Origin: Paragorgia papillata
Taxonomy: Eukaryota; Cnidaria; Anthozoa; Scleralcyonacea; Coralliidae
DNA: 64,000 bases
Reading direction: 5' to 3'
Assembly: GCA_035771165.1 (NCBI GenBank)
Contig: JAWNZC010000419.1
Location: 2,879,501 to 2,943,500 of the forward strand
Shown: positions 39,235-51,000 of the stretch, in pieces
Numbering within the stretch: position 1 is the first letter of the stretch
How the letters are laid out: every line of letters starts with the position of its first letter
Notes under the pieces: generated by a model
What the model was told of the DNA's origin: nothing
The model's input: only the letters and a program-made list of their open reading frames with translations
The model's database searches: none
Program-made: the position numbers and the translations under genes

Positions 39235-40190
39235 TTGAACTATAAATTAAAAATTCTGGATATCTATAAAGTAAATTCATTCCATGTTGCTAAATTTATG
39301 TTTTTATATCGCCATCGTTTGCTACCCTCGTTTTTCCTTGATTTATTTTTAACTAATAGTCAAGTACATAATTATAATACCAGATATGCAGCAGATTACC
39401 GGTCCCACACTTGTCGCACAAATATCAAACAATTCACAATTCTTCACTTAGGTCCAAAAATTTGGAATTCTCTACCATCTTCAGTTACCTATACTCAGTT
39501 ACTATATTCTCCTTCAAAAATAAACTTTATCAGTTACTACTTAATGGGTGAATACAGTAAACACCCACGTGTAAGAACCTAGTGATTTAAGAACCTGTAG
39601 GCAGAAATTGGGGATTTTAATACCCCAAAATATAAGAACCTGTTTAGCCAACCAAAGCCACAAGGTTCTTATATGAAGAGTCACTCTGAATAATGAAACA
39701 GTGCTGTAGCCAAAATGTGGGACTATAAAATATAAATTTGCTATATATTTGGCCCTTCCATAAAAATATCATCGCAGAAATTACATACATACAGTATAAT
39801 CTCTCTATAACAAAGTGGTTTATATATCTGGTCATATATAACAATAGCATTTCCCTTAAAGAAATTTTAAGAACCTATTAAGAACCTATTTTGCCCAAAT
39901 TGTCAGTAATTACCCCAAAATATAAGAACCTATTTTGCCAGACTTGAAAAAATCTAGGTTCTTACACGTGGGTGTTTACTGTATATCTGAATTCGTTATA
40001 TTTGCATACACCTTTCGTTTATAAACAATCTAAAAATAATATTAAATCTATACGAGGGGACTTCTTCTAAAAAAGCCTAATGGTTTCATGAGGTCCTCTT
40101 GCCATTTATCTTCTAAAATGTAATGTTATATATACATGTATCGATATTTATTATTTATTATTATTTGGCGAATAAAATGATGATGATAGA
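39235..40190 (+). mobile_element. LINE C-terminal fragment split by a TA-flanked MITE
   Basis: The plus-strand frame 39247-39510 encodes VHNYNTRYAADYRSHTCRTN and GPKIWNSLPSS, typical of the extreme C-terminus of non-LTR retrotransposon ORF2. A MITE occupies 39555-39981. The 3' tail continues to an AT-rich end near 40190. Confidence 0.7.
39555..39981. mobile_element. TA-flanked MITE, CAGTAAACACCCACGTGTAA ends
   Basis: Inverted termini CAGTAAACACCCACGTGTAA and TTACACGTGGGTGTTTACTG lie between TA at 39553-39554 and 39982-39983. The interior repeats AAGAACCTA and CCCAAAATATAAGAACCT. Confidence 0.85.
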
Positions 40191-40364
40191 TGTTTTCTCA
40201 ATATTCTGTTTGTTTAATATAGATCTGGAGCTTTGCTGTTACAGAGCATGATAAGTATCAATAAATATCAACGGAATTGGCACACAAATAACATCTCAAC
40301 TTGCACCAGTGTATAACATATAGTCTAATCTTCTGACAACTAATTGTTATTTATTCATTCTGCA

Positions 40365-42006
40365 ATGGAGATTAATAATACGACAGTGAATAACATTGAC
40401 CATTCTATTTCGACTGAGCCTATCTTTCTCAGAATCAACATCCCAGATAAAGGAATATTTGAGGTAAGTGTTTCGAATGAAGATGCGGAAACTCTGAAAG
40501 AGTTGTGTGAAAATTATAAGTTATTTGAAGGCGCTCTAATCACGTATGATTGAGTCTTTCATGACTTCTTGTAGAAAAGATTCACATTCAAACATGATGA
40601 AAAAGTTTGGGCTGCAAAGGAACAAGTGATTCACGAGATTGGAAAGGTGAGAGAATATGCTCTGAACAAACGCATTTAAAAATAGATCGCCAATTGACGT
40701 TATTGGAGGATTGGTGCCAAACCACAGGGGGGATGCCACCCCCTGATCAGAGGTAACCATGGCAACCCCGCCACAGCCCACCTCCAGGCACCAGTCACAC
40801 TGTCAAAGCAGTGGAAATGTATATACTTACCCTTGCATTCTATAAGGAGTGGGTGGGTGGGTCACTAAACAGCGCGCGCAAAACCAGTCAAGCTCAGACC
40901 ACGCTGACAAGACTTTGATGAGCGCAAGTCAAGTTCAGACCACGCTGACAAGACTTTGATGAGCGCAAGTCAAGCTCAGACCACGCTGACAAGACTTTGA
41001 TGAGTGCAAGTCAAGCTCAGACCACGCTGACAAGACTTTGATGAGCGCAAGTCAAGCTCAGACCACGCTGACAAGACTTTGATGAGCGCAAGTCAAGCTC
41101 AGACCATGCTGACAAGACTTTGATGAGCGTTGAGATAATCCCCACATATTATCATGAGTGACCGCTGACTAGCATTGTCTCTTTTTTTACCTTGCCTAAA
41201 TTACATTTAGCCACATTGAGTAAAACAAAAAAAGGGTCGCTTTTGGCTGGCTCAGGCAGGAATGGGTTACTGACTTGTTAACCAATTGCTGCCTGGGAGT
41301 CTGAGAGTTTTCCTCTGAATTTGCAACCGTAGCTCTCCGGCATCAATTCAATCGCTTCAGTAGCTCAACCGTTAGAGCATTTAACTGGTCATTAGAAGGT
41401 TACAGGTGTGATCCTTGTCTGGGATGTCAAAGCGACTTGAAGTTTCGCACATCAAAACTTAACTAGTTTTTTAAATTGGTGTTTGTTAGGAGTCAAAAGA
41501 TATTCAAAACTATGGGTTTTTTGTGCCACCACATCAAGGAAAAGCAGGAAAATTTATGGATGAAGGAAGACCCTTATCAGAATATTCAATTCCCGACAAT
41601 GACCAGATCCTTGAGGTTAGCATTTAGTTTGGATAAATATCACATCTGATGGTTGTCATTTCCGTTGTGAGATTTTGTCACGTAGTGAGACCTTACCTTA
41701 CTTACGTTACGTTGCGAGACCTTACGTTACATTGTGAGTCCTTACGTTACATTGCGAGACCTTACGTTACATTGCGAGACCTTACGTTACATTGTGAGAC
41801 CTTACGTTACATTGTGAGACCTTACATTACATTGTGAGACCTTACGTTGCATTGTGAGACCTTACTTTACATTGTGCGACCTTACATTACATTGTGAGAC
41901 CTTGTTGTGATGATATATTGTGCTTTTTGACTAGTTCATGTTGAAGAGACGTATCTACCGATCCATCAGTTTCGATGAGAATAAACTCACAAAAATTCAC
42001 AATAAG
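40365..42006 (+). CDS. Shank: SHANK exons 1-4: SPN (Ras/Rap-binding-like) domain
   Basis: FLRINIPDKGIFE | KRFTFKHDEKVWAAKEQVI | NYGFFVPPHQGKAGKFMDEG with LSEY | FMLKRRIYRSISFDE (| marks junctions). WAAK, NYGLF-PP..GKAGKF-DE and KRRVY are hallmarks of the SHANK N-terminal domain. All four introns are phase 0. Confidence 0.92.
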
Positions 42007-45000
42007 GTAAATACAACTATTTTGCACGCCAACTGCTAGAGAACAATGCTCTCTATATACACGAGGCTAGGACTTGGTAAGGAATATGTTGATCGTTTGC
42101 ATGTCAGCCATTGATGGTTATGGTAACTTGTTATTGGATGTTTTTAGGTGAATTTGAAGAAATTAATGGAACTGGTTGAACAGAATAATGCTGGCCAAGT
42201 CAACCAATTCTTGGAAAAAGGACTGGATCCTAATTTCCAGGATCAAAAGACTGGAGGTTGGTTGAACTTTCCTTCCTTCCTTCCTTCCTTCCTTCCTTCC
42301 TTCCTTCCTTCCTTCCTTCCTTCCTTCCTTCCTTCCTTCCTTCCTTCCTTCCTTCCTTCCTTCCTTCCTTCCTTCCTTCCTTCCTTCCTTCCTTCCTTCC
42401 TTCCTTCCTTCCTTCCTTCCTTCCTTCCTTCCTTCCTTCCTTCCTTCCTTCCTTCCTTCCTTCCTTCCTTCTTTCCTCCCTCCCTCCCTCCCTCCCTCCC
42501 TCCCTCCCTCCCTCCCTCCCTCCCTCCCTCTCTCTCCCTCCCTCCCTTCCCTTGCTTCCTTCCTTCCTTCCTTCCTTCCTTCCTTCCTTCCTTCCTTCCT
42601 TCCTTCCTTCCTTCCTTCCTTCCTTCCTTCCTTCCTTCCTCCCTCCCTCCCTCCCTCCCTCCCTCCCTCCCTCCCTCCCTCCCTCCCTCCCTCCCTCCCT
42701 CCCTCCCTCCCTCCCTCCCTCCCTCCCTCCTCCCTCCCTCCCTCCCTCCCTCCCTCCCTCCCTCCCTCCCTCCCTCCCTCCCTCCCTCCCTCCCTCCCTC
42801 CCTCCCTCCCTCCCTCCCTCCCTCCCTCCCTCCCTTCCTTCCTTCCTTCCTTCCTTCCTTCCTTCCTTCCTTCCTTCCTTCCTTCCTTCCTTCCTTCCTT
42901 CCTTCCCTCTCTCCTTCCTTCCCTCCCTCTCTCCTTCCTTCCCTCCCTCTCTCCTTCCTCCCTCCCTCCTCCCTTCCTTCCTCCTTCCTTCCTTCCTTCC
43001 TTCCTTCCTTCCTTCCTTCCTTCCTTCCTTCCTTCCTTCCTTCCTTCCTTCCTTCCTTCCTTCCTTCTTTCCTTCTTTCCTTCCTTCCCTCCCTCCTCCC
43101 TCCCTCCCTCCCTCCCTCCCTCCCTCCCTCCCTCCCTCCCTCCCTCCCTCCCTCCCTCCCTCCCTCCCTCCCTCCCTCCCTCCCTCCCTCCCTCCCTCCC
43201 TCCCTCCCTCCCTCCCTCCCTCCCTCCCTCCCTCCCTCCTTCCCTCTTACTTCCGTCAAACCCTTTCTTTTCAATATGTAGAAACGCCTCTTACAAGTGC
43301 GGCTATGATGGATAACGCTACGGAAGTTATATTGTTTCTGATAAATGGTGGAGCTTACTTGGACTTCAGGAATCGTAATGGCATCACTGCGGTCCACAAA
43401 GCTGCCGCTGTGGGGAATGGACACAATATCAAGGTATATTACAAGAAAATTTTGGGGATTGTTCTACCGATTTTAGATGAAGAAAATTTCTAGTGTTTGA
43501 TAGAAATATATATATACAAATTAATATCAAACTGAAACCAGCTAGTTCCAACTGGAATTGGACCCACGATCCTGCTAGAGCAGTTAGAGCAGTGCCTTTG
43601 TAATGAATTAATCAAACTGCATGCTTGAAAATGTGTTGTACAGTACTACAGTACAACTGTATATGTTCTGTGGTAATGTTTTGGGTTGTTTTTCGTAGGC
43701 ATTTCTTGATCTCGGAGCATCTCCAAATTATAGAGACTTGAAGGTTAGTATTCAGTTTGCATTGTGGTATAGGAGGATAGGCCATGTGGTACGGTTAGGC
43801 CTTTCGTCCACACTAATCCAGCGTCTTCGGTGACCGAAAACGGAGCGTTTCGAAAACGCTCTCCAGAGTGGAGACATTCGAAGACGCCGTTTTTCTGCAC
43901 CAGTGTGGACGGCAAATACCATTTTGGAAATAGAAACCTCAATATAACAACAAATAGAAGCTCAAGTCAGAAAATATTTTGGCATTCAACTATTCACTTT
44001 ATATAGAATCCATATCAGTAATATCTTATTTGGGTTTATGGGCACTTCAGAAATCATTATTTAAATAAGGAATATATACATACTAACCTGTCATGGGATA
44101 CTTAACTGTAAGAACTTACGATTCAGTAAATCAGGGCTGCAAATAAATATTTTTTCTTGATAGGACATGTGTCTGATCCATTTCCAATTTTGGTCAGGCA
44201 TTACAAAAATTTGTTCGGACATTATCACTACATTTTGTTGGACATATAATTCTTCAGAATACAGTTCTGAGTTCATGATATATATAAAGCCATTTTCCGT
44301 GACGGTCTCCTGACTCGTCTGTTTAGCGTCGCGCGTATACTTATACATTGTTTTAACTCCTTGGTACCAGAGTAATTAAATACTATCAGTTTCTCTCAGA
44401 AGACCAATTCAGTTACGGAAGATTCAAAATTCAAACATGCTCAATCTAGTCGATAGAATTACGAAAGGAAATCGGTATTTTTCTCTCAAAAAGAGAAGTT
44501 TAGACACTATGTCCGATGACAATTTGCCAAATTTGGTCGGACATTGTCGGATGTCCGACAATAATTTGCAGCCCTGGTAAATTAAACAGCTGTTTGCTGA
44601 TGATTCCATTTTCCTGGCTAGGGTCTTACTCCTCTTTATCACGCGTGTTTGAGTGGCAAGAATCCTAATGTTGCCGAGATGTTGTTGGCTGACCAAGCTG
44701 ATTTTGGCGTCGTTGATTCCCAAGGATGGCAGGAAATTCACCAGGTACAACAAAATTCTATTTTTTTTACGTTATTTGAAAACATTGTTTAAAGGACATT
44801 GGCAATAAAAACGAAGATAATTTACAATATCAAACAAACTGGAATATCTTGAAAACGAAGAAAGATACGAAAAAGTTGTAAAAGATCTTCTATTACAATT
44901 TTATGAGTTCTTTCAAATTTGACAAACTTAATTTTTATTGCCATTGTTCTTTAATTCGATTTTTTTTGCACTGAAATAAAGAAATATCTTTTCTTTTTGG

Positions 45001-48000
45001 CGTTTTTCAACTATTGCTAAAATTGTCGCTGTTTACACAATTAAAAAACTTGAGAAACTCCCGTTTCTTGGTAGGTCTGCAGATACGGTCATTTTCAACA
45101 CTTGGAGCAGTTAATTTTCTACGGTGCTGATTTGAATGCTCAAAATGGTTCAGGGAACACTCCACTTCATATCTGTGCTTTGTATAACCAGGTAAGCCTG
45201 TCGTTTTAAATTTCAGATTTTAAAAGCGGTTTGAAGCGCCTATGAAACGAAAATTAAGTTTGTCTTATTTGAAAGAACACTTAAAATGGTAGACTAACAT
45301 CTTTTGCGGTTTTTCGTTTCCTTGCTTCGTTCTTGAGATATTTTAGTTTGTTTGCTATGCAAATTAAACATTTTGACGTCACGCGTGCATAAGGAGTTAT
45401 CGAAAAAGTTATATATCTTTGCTATTATCAAATATAATAATCACTTGAAGATCTACTTGTTTAGTGTTGTGGGAGATACACATCCACATGCTTCATTCAA
45501 ATTAATTTAGTTTGATAATAGAAAAGCTATCTAACCTTGTCCGATAGCTCATTATGCACCTACGACGTCAAATGTTTAATTTGCACATCAAACAAACTGA
45601 AATATCTCAAGAACGAAGCAAGGAAACGAAAAACTGCAAAAGATGTTGCTCTATAATTTTAAGTGTTCTTTCAAATAAGACAAACTTAATTTTCGTTTCA
45701 TAGTCACTTTAAATTCGGAACGCACGAGCGACTGAGAACATTTATATGGAGGGTCGGTAGAACAAACATTGTTTTTCCCACCGCAGTGTTTATATGTGAC
45801 AGACGAGTAACTCGCCCTGGCGAGAACTCGGCACTGGCAGCCGGGATCTCGGCAAAGCGGGATAAACATTTCCCCATATAAACACTTTCCTCCGGGTAAC
45901 TCGGCATAGCGGGATGAATTTTCTATATTCGTTGTTCATGTCACTTTTGTTGATGCTAATCATCTCAAATATTACAACCCACCAGGTAACTCGCTTTCAT
46001 ATAAACAGAACGTAAAGTTTATCCCGGCAAATCGGGTAACTCGGCTGAACGAGTAACTCGGCTCCATATAAACAGGCCCTGAGTGAAGGAACGAATGCAT
46101 GGAACGAAGGGAAAAAACGGGCCAACGAACGAATGGATGAATTAAAGATTTTTGATTTTTCGTTTGCGTAGGAGGACTGTTCTAGATTGCTTCTTTATCG
46201 AGGGGCCAGAAGGGATATTGTAAACTTTGCTAATCAAACTGCAGAAATGGTAAGTTATTGGCAATGAACATGAAGTGATAATAGTACCTTCCAGTAACTT
46301 TCGTTCAAATGGACTATAAATCTACAAACTAAATGTTGTTTATTCCAGGTGGCAGTTGTGGCGACTAACGTTAGTCTTTCTGGATTTATCAGAAATTACA
46401 GTGAAAAGGATGTGGGTGAGTAGTGGAATATGGCGCACAACTTGACGTTAACAGAAGAGGGAGGGGAAGCGAAATAAAGTGAAAAGATGGTATATACAAA
46501 AAATATATACTCTAATTTTCTAAACTGGCGAGATTTTGAGTAACGAAACACTGACGTTTTGAACAGAGCTCTTAATCAGAAGTGGAGTGAAGTGGAGTGC
46601 AGTGAAGTGCAGTGAACTGCAGTGAAGTGAAGTGGTGTGTGGTGTGAAGTGAAGTGAAGTGGTGTGAAGTGAAGTGAGGTGGTGTGAAGTGGTGTGAAGT
46701 GAAGTGGTGTGAAGTGAAGTGAAGTGAAGTGAAGTGGAGTGAAGTGGTGTGAAGTGCAGTGAACTGCAGTGAAGTGAAGTGAAGTGCTGTGAAGTGAAAT
46801 TAAGTGGAGTGAAGTGAAGGAAGTGGAGTGAAGTGGTGTGAAGTGAAGTGGTGTGAAGTGAAGTGGTGTGAAGTGAAGTGAAGTGAAGTGAAGTGAAGTG
46901 AAGTGAACTGCAGTGAAATGAAGTGAAGTGGTGTGAAGTGAAGTGAAGTGTAGTGTAGTGTAGTGTAGTGTAGTGTAGTGTAGTGTAGTGTAGTGTAGTG
47001 TAGTGTAGTGTAGTGTAGTGTAGTGTAGTGTAGTGTAGTGTAGTGTAGTGTAGTGTAGTGTAGTGTAGTGTAGTGTAGTGAAGTGGAGTGGAGTGAAGTG
47101 AAGTGAAGTGAAATGAAGTGAAGTGGTGTGGTGTGAAGTGGTGTGAAGTGGAGTGAAGTGAAGTGAAGTGAAGTGAAGTGAGGTGAAGTGGTGTGAAGTC
47201 AAATTAAGTGAAGTGAAGTGGAGTGAAGTGAGGTGAGGTGAGGTGAGGTAAAGTGAAGAATAAAGTACGTATTACCGTCAGTGTATTTCGTTAATCCCCT
47301 GGTCCATTTCTTCCGCTTATTGACTTAATTATCTTAGTCTTCATCACCTTAGTCTTCATCACCACTTCACTCATTTTCAGTTCCGTATATCGACAAACCA
47401 ACCTACAGCACTCGACGGCGAACTACATCTAAAGTGCGTCCATTAGCCAACTCTGTCTTCTTGCGAGACTCCACTGACACATTTATATTCTGTTCGGAGA
47501 CTCTCTCAACAACCTCGTCCAACTCGCTGCACTCGGAGGCCTCGGAACCAATGTCCCTGGATCTATCCCCGAGGGAAATTGTACCCCAGGTTCAATCTCC
47601 GGTGGAGAAAAGTCCCACGCGGAAATACAGACGCACGCGTACGATGAGCGGGTCCGGCTCGGATTCGTCGTACGTGACCGACTCCGGAGACGAGACGGGG
47701 GGTTCCGCCTATACGACGCCTGTGATTTCGCCCACAAATGAAGAGCTTTCACATCGGTGGCGAACGTACTCTCTGAATAGTCTGAATAAGGAGGAAAAGA
47801 GTAATGTGCCGCGGGTTAAAGAAGTGAAGGGCGCAGCGAACATGAGATTGACTGGGAAAAATCAGTCACGGAAGACATATGTTGCTATGAAGAACTTTAC
47901 GCCGACACAGGCTGGAGAGGTATCCTTGATGCAAGGGGATATTGTGGAAGGTAAGAAGGGGGCATTGTTAAAGGAGCAGTATCACCGTTTGCGCATCTTT

Positions 48001-51000
48001 TTTGCGCACATAGAAATAACTTCGGAAAATGTTGGGAATAGCTCTAAATCGGACCATAGTCAATCGAGATATGGTCTGGAAACTCGGCAAACTTCAAAGC
48101 GCCTATAATGAGCTGGGATTTTATGTTGAACCGTACCTTACACCGTGCACATCCTTTGTTTTAGGTTTATTAATATTTAAATAGCACGGTTGAGTGATTG
48201 AGCTGAAACGTTGCTATTGGACAATTCGTTCATTATACTAAAATACAGTGTGTTCAGTGACCGTACACCGTGCACAAAAATGCATAAAGGCGAACAAAAA
48301 GATAGACTAAAGACTTTAGCTGAGTTTCCAGACCATATATCGATTGAGTATGATCGGACAAGAAACCAGAGAAATGAATCAAATGATATTTACCTTCTAC
48401 GGTATTCCAATGAGAGCTAGATGGGCTGCGAAGTCGCTATCGCTACATGAACCATATCCAGCTACGATTTTAGCATCTTTCCATGACTCAAATATAGTCA
48501 GCGATAAGTAAATACGTTTGTGCTGACTACTCCAGGCTTTCTGTGAACTATTTGATCCCTCGTATTTTCTCTTTCGGCCTGAATTATCGTGTCTTCCACC
48601 ATACGCTCCGCCAAGTGCGGCCACCATCTTGGATCAACAAACTTGAAAACCTACAGACTGTAGTTTTTCAAGTTGGCGCGTGATTATTGCGTGGGCTTTG
48701 CGAGTGACACTGCTCCTTTAAACTCAAGTTTGGTAACCGGGCATGCTTTTAGCCAGAAGGGCGTCCGGGCGTCCTGGGACGTCCTATATAGAATAGAAAG
48801 TGGACGGCTTTCGACGCCCAAAATTAAAAAAATAAAGGAGCTTACTCTCATTGATTTGCCTATAGATATAGATTTTTACGAAAAGTAGCTTATCAATATT
48901 GCTAAATCAAGAGTCCTCGCAATTTAATGCATGACGACACAAACTCCCAAATTCGAGAATGTTCGAAAAACTGTGGATGAATCTGACATGGCGGATTACC
49001 TATGGGGCAAAGGGGGCATTTGCCCCCGGCCCCAGGTGCTGACCGGCCCAAAAAAATGAGTGAATAAAAAAATTATGCAGTTTCTCTTTGAAAGTCCGAA
49101 CTAGCCTGCGAAAATCACACGCTATCTCAGCCACTGGCCCCCTTCGGTTTGAAAGTGGGAGGGGAGTGGCGCCTGAGGTAGGCTAAGTACCAACCTCCGA
49201 TGATCCGATCAACCTCGATTTCAGTTTACCATACTCCGGGGATGGCTCTCATTTTGTGACCGGCCCTAAAATATTTTTGCCCCCGGCCCTGGGAAGGTTA
49301 ATTCGGCACTGTCACCATCATCATCATCATTATCGTCGTCGTTGTCGTCGTCATCACCACCACCTTTCATGCTATATGATTCTTGGCCCGTCTCTTCAAA
49401 CTTTGCGGTGCGTGCATGTATTTAACTGGCTGACTTTCTTTCAGTGATTACCAAGGGAAATAAGGGATACTGGCAAGGTTCTGTGGCTGGGAAGAAAGGA
49501 TGGTTTCCTGCCGAATGCGTTTATGAACTGAAAAAAGGTAAATACGTATAATTATATATATATATATATATATATTATATGGCACGGATTACTTCCGATA
49601 AAATCACGCGCTGTGATTGGTTGCTGACGGGGCGAGATTTCTATGCCCACGGACATTATGAAAATTGTTAATGCCCTACGATTGGAAACAAACAAAAAAT
49701 CCTAATAAGAAACTTTTATTGCCGAAAAACGGCGAAAATAGATGAAATAGATGACGATGAACATTATAAAAGTAAATTCTAGTATCCAGACGAGAAAGAA
49801 ACGAAAATAACGCTAGTTTGGTGTTTTGACGAAGTTAAAGGAAGCGAAGACCAAGAAATACAAGATTGATTTTGAAATAAAAAGTGCCATATAATAAACT
49901 ACTTAATAACCTCGACCGTTCGGTCTTTACGGTTAAATATTAAACCTCGGTCTTGAACGTTTAACCTCGTTATCGCTCGGTCAATACAGCAAGACCTCGG
50001 TTGAATATTTTACCGTAAAGACCTCATTCTCGGTTATTAAGTAGTTAATATATATATATATAATATATAATCATTAAACTTTATAATTTAATTCTTAACT
50101 TAATAACTGCAGAATGGTTGTGAATTGTGCTGATGTATTGACAAATTGTGCTTTGGTGCAATTACCATTTTGTAATTATCAAATGGTGCAATTACCAAAT
50201 GGTGTAGCCATTTTGTATACAGTAAAAATACAATAGATTATTTTTTTGCCCTCGATATCTCTACGTTTAGTTTGTTTATGTTTGTATATTAGTTGTATTT
50301 CTATTATCGTAGCGTTTCCGTGACAGCCTTTTGACAACTTAATTTTATATAATAAAAATCAAATATAGGTGCCCTAGCTATAGATTAGCTTCAAAGTTAT
50401 TGTAGGGCACCTGCATCATTAATTAATCTATCGTATTTTGTAAATGTAAAGCCTGGATTCCATATAGCTGTAAGAGGCGGCGGCATGGCTGCGGCAAGGG
50501 GCGATGGCCCAATCATAGACAGTGTTGAATTAGCCAGCAATAAAAAGCTGTATGCGATTGGACCATTGCCCCTTGCCGCAGCCATGCCGCCGGCGCTTAC
50601 TGCTATATGGAAACCAGGCTTAAGCCTTGTTGAAAATAAAGTCTTGTCTTGTCTTGTCTAGGAAAATATAAATTGCACAAGCCACCGTCAGTTGGCAATT
50701 CTCTGAATAAAAGGTATGGATCTCAGGCGATTGTGCATTTTGCCTTGAAACAACGAGCAGCCATTGTTCTGTTACAAAATGTACAATGGCTAGTCCAAGT
50801 CTAGTACCGTAGAATTCCGAAAGTAACGACCGCTACTTTCGGGGGACTGCTACTTTGGCGTGTGCTGTTAAAGGGCATATGACTCGAAATTTAAGTTTGT
50901 CTTATTGAAAAGAACATTTAAAATGATAAAATAACATCGTTTACAGTTTTTGGTTTCCTTGCTTCGTTTTTGAGATATTCCAGTTTGTTTGATATGCAAA

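Noticed and set aside
40344..40553. 69-codon frame containing the SHANK start
   Set aside because: Read-through of the exon 1 donor at 40464; residues after IPDKGIFE do not match SHANK, whereas exon 2 at 40575 does.
42148..43493. Long open frames (up to 411 codons) on both strands across the CTTC/CTCC tract
   Set aside because: Products of a stop-free tetranucleotide repeat inside SHANK intron 5; only the 5' 109 nt (exon 5) and 43282-43433 (exon 6) are coding.
43560..43605. tRNA-like text on the minus strand in SHANK intron 6
   Set aside because: Only a partial B-box-like piece is seen; no A box or stems.
47951..48108. Continuation of SHANK exon 12 beyond GDIVEG
   Set aside because: The SH3 domain is completed only if the donor at 47951 is used and exon 13 (49445) joined.
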